From: Chloroflexota bacterium
GTDB lineage: Bacteria; Chloroflexota; Dehalococcoidia; UBA2979
DNA length: 14,093 bases
NCBI GenBank assembly: GCA_016875695.1
Contig: VGPB01000029.1
Coordinates: 1-14,093, forward strand
Reading direction: 5' to 3'
The position numbers were made by a program, and so were the translations under genes. The notes below the pieces were generated by a model that did no database searches, was not told the DNA's origin, and was given only the letters and a program-made list of their open reading frames with translations. Below are positions 13,887 through 14,093 of this stretch, piece by piece (positions within the stretch are counted from its first letter, which is position 1; every line of letters starts with the position of its first letter).

Positions 13887-14093
13887 GTGCGAGGCGACGC
13901 TGAGCGTCAGGCCAACATGCTGCTGGCGGTGACGCCTGACTCCTCCATCCCCGAGGATCATCTGATCCGCCGCATCAAGCCGACCGTCGAGTCGGTGCTG
14001 GCGCGGCTGTCGCCATTGTTCGACATGATGTACGCCGAGGGCGGCCGCCCCTCGATCCCGCCGGAGCACCTGCTCAAGGCGAGCCTGTTAATC
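13887..14093 (+). CDS. IS5/IS1182-family transposase, N-terminal part (3'-truncated)
   Basis: From GTG 13887 the frame is open for 69 codons to the window end. It reads MRGDAERQANMLLAVTPDSS, then IPEDHLIRRIKP, VESVLARLSPLFDMMYAEGGRPSIPPEHLLKASLLI. This is the N-terminal domain (DUF772 type) of IS5/IS1182 transposases, whose signature is 'P-DHplR-I' followed by 'fd-lYa--GRPSIPPE-LL-a-LL'. The DDE catalytic core lies past the edge, so activity cannot be judged. GGAGGT (13876-13881) lies five bases before the GTG and fixes the start. It follows clpC on the same strand but has its own promoter candidate. Confidence 0.88.
   Translation, partial: MRGDAERQANMLLAVTPDSSIPEDHLIRRIKPTVESVLARLSPLFDMMYAEGGRPSIPPEHLLKASLLI

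Larger units (their letters stand above)
13796..14093 (+). mobile_element. left end of an insertion sequence (IS5/IS1182-like), cut by window end
   Basis: The transposase start at 13887 and a promoter-like pair just before it sit behind a boundary near CAGGGTGCTGAGAAAC (13796-13811), which looks like the terminal inverted repeat of IS5-superfamily elements. A CTAG at 13792-13795 could be the target. The right end and target duplication lie outside the window, so the exact edge is a guess. Confidence 0.5.

Noticed and set aside
13572..14069. 165-codon minus-strand frame after clpC
   Set aside because: It is antisense to the transposase start, which has clear family motifs, and its own product is low-complexity.

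Overview
The window is GC-rich (roughly 70% by eye) and looks like a chromosomal stretch from a Chloroflexota-like bacterium. That assignment is an inference. It rests on the insertion in SecA just before the conserved SRREAYAADITYGTNNE segment, the HspR-type regulator placed with a J-protein and an Hsp20, and the GC-rich intergenic repeats. No rRNA, tRNA or CRISPR array is visible.

Layout. Bases 1-5162 (+ strand) are housekeeping: the 3' part of rsmE (16S rRNA U1498 methyltransferase), prs (PRPP synthetase) with a 15-bp tandem repeat just before its start, secA, and an unrecognised 257-residue protein immediately behind secA. Bases 5163-5555 hold no gene and separate converging transcription units. 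They carry a 20-bp palindrome, a 16-bp perfect hairpin and one copy of an interspersed repeat. Bases 5556-7700 (- strand) form a compact accessory operon, read right to left: a small lipoprotein, a hotdog-fold thioesterase, a frameshifted DinB-family gene, and a DUF488-like gene whose natural start codon appears to be ACG. Bases 7834-9964 are a heat-shock locus: hsp20 (-) diverges from dnaJ-like/hspR (+), with an HspR-box-like inverted repeat between them. Bases 9965-11112 hold intergenic hairpins, a 60-residue hydrophobic protein, and a lower-GC pseudogene that originally overlapped the next gene by ATGA. Bases 11109-13556 encode a ClpC-type AAA+ unfoldase. From about 13796 to the end is the left end of an insertion sequence with the start of an IS5/IS1182-like transposase.

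How it works together. Hsp20, the J-protein, the HspR repressor and ClpC are protein quality-control functions. The site CTTGATA-N7-GATCAAG suggests HspR controls its own operon and hsp20 from one shared operator. ClpC has no such site in view. Around them, several accessory genes are decayed (dinB-like, DUF488-like, the gene before clpC) while rsmE, prs, secA, dnaJ and clpC are intact. This argues for real gene decay rather than uniformly poor sequence.

I did not find a clearly new multi-gene system. The best leads are the shared HspR operator, the J-protein with only two of the usual four zinc motifs, the pair-preserving 44-bp repeats beside the heat-shock locus, and the repeat placed at the prs start.
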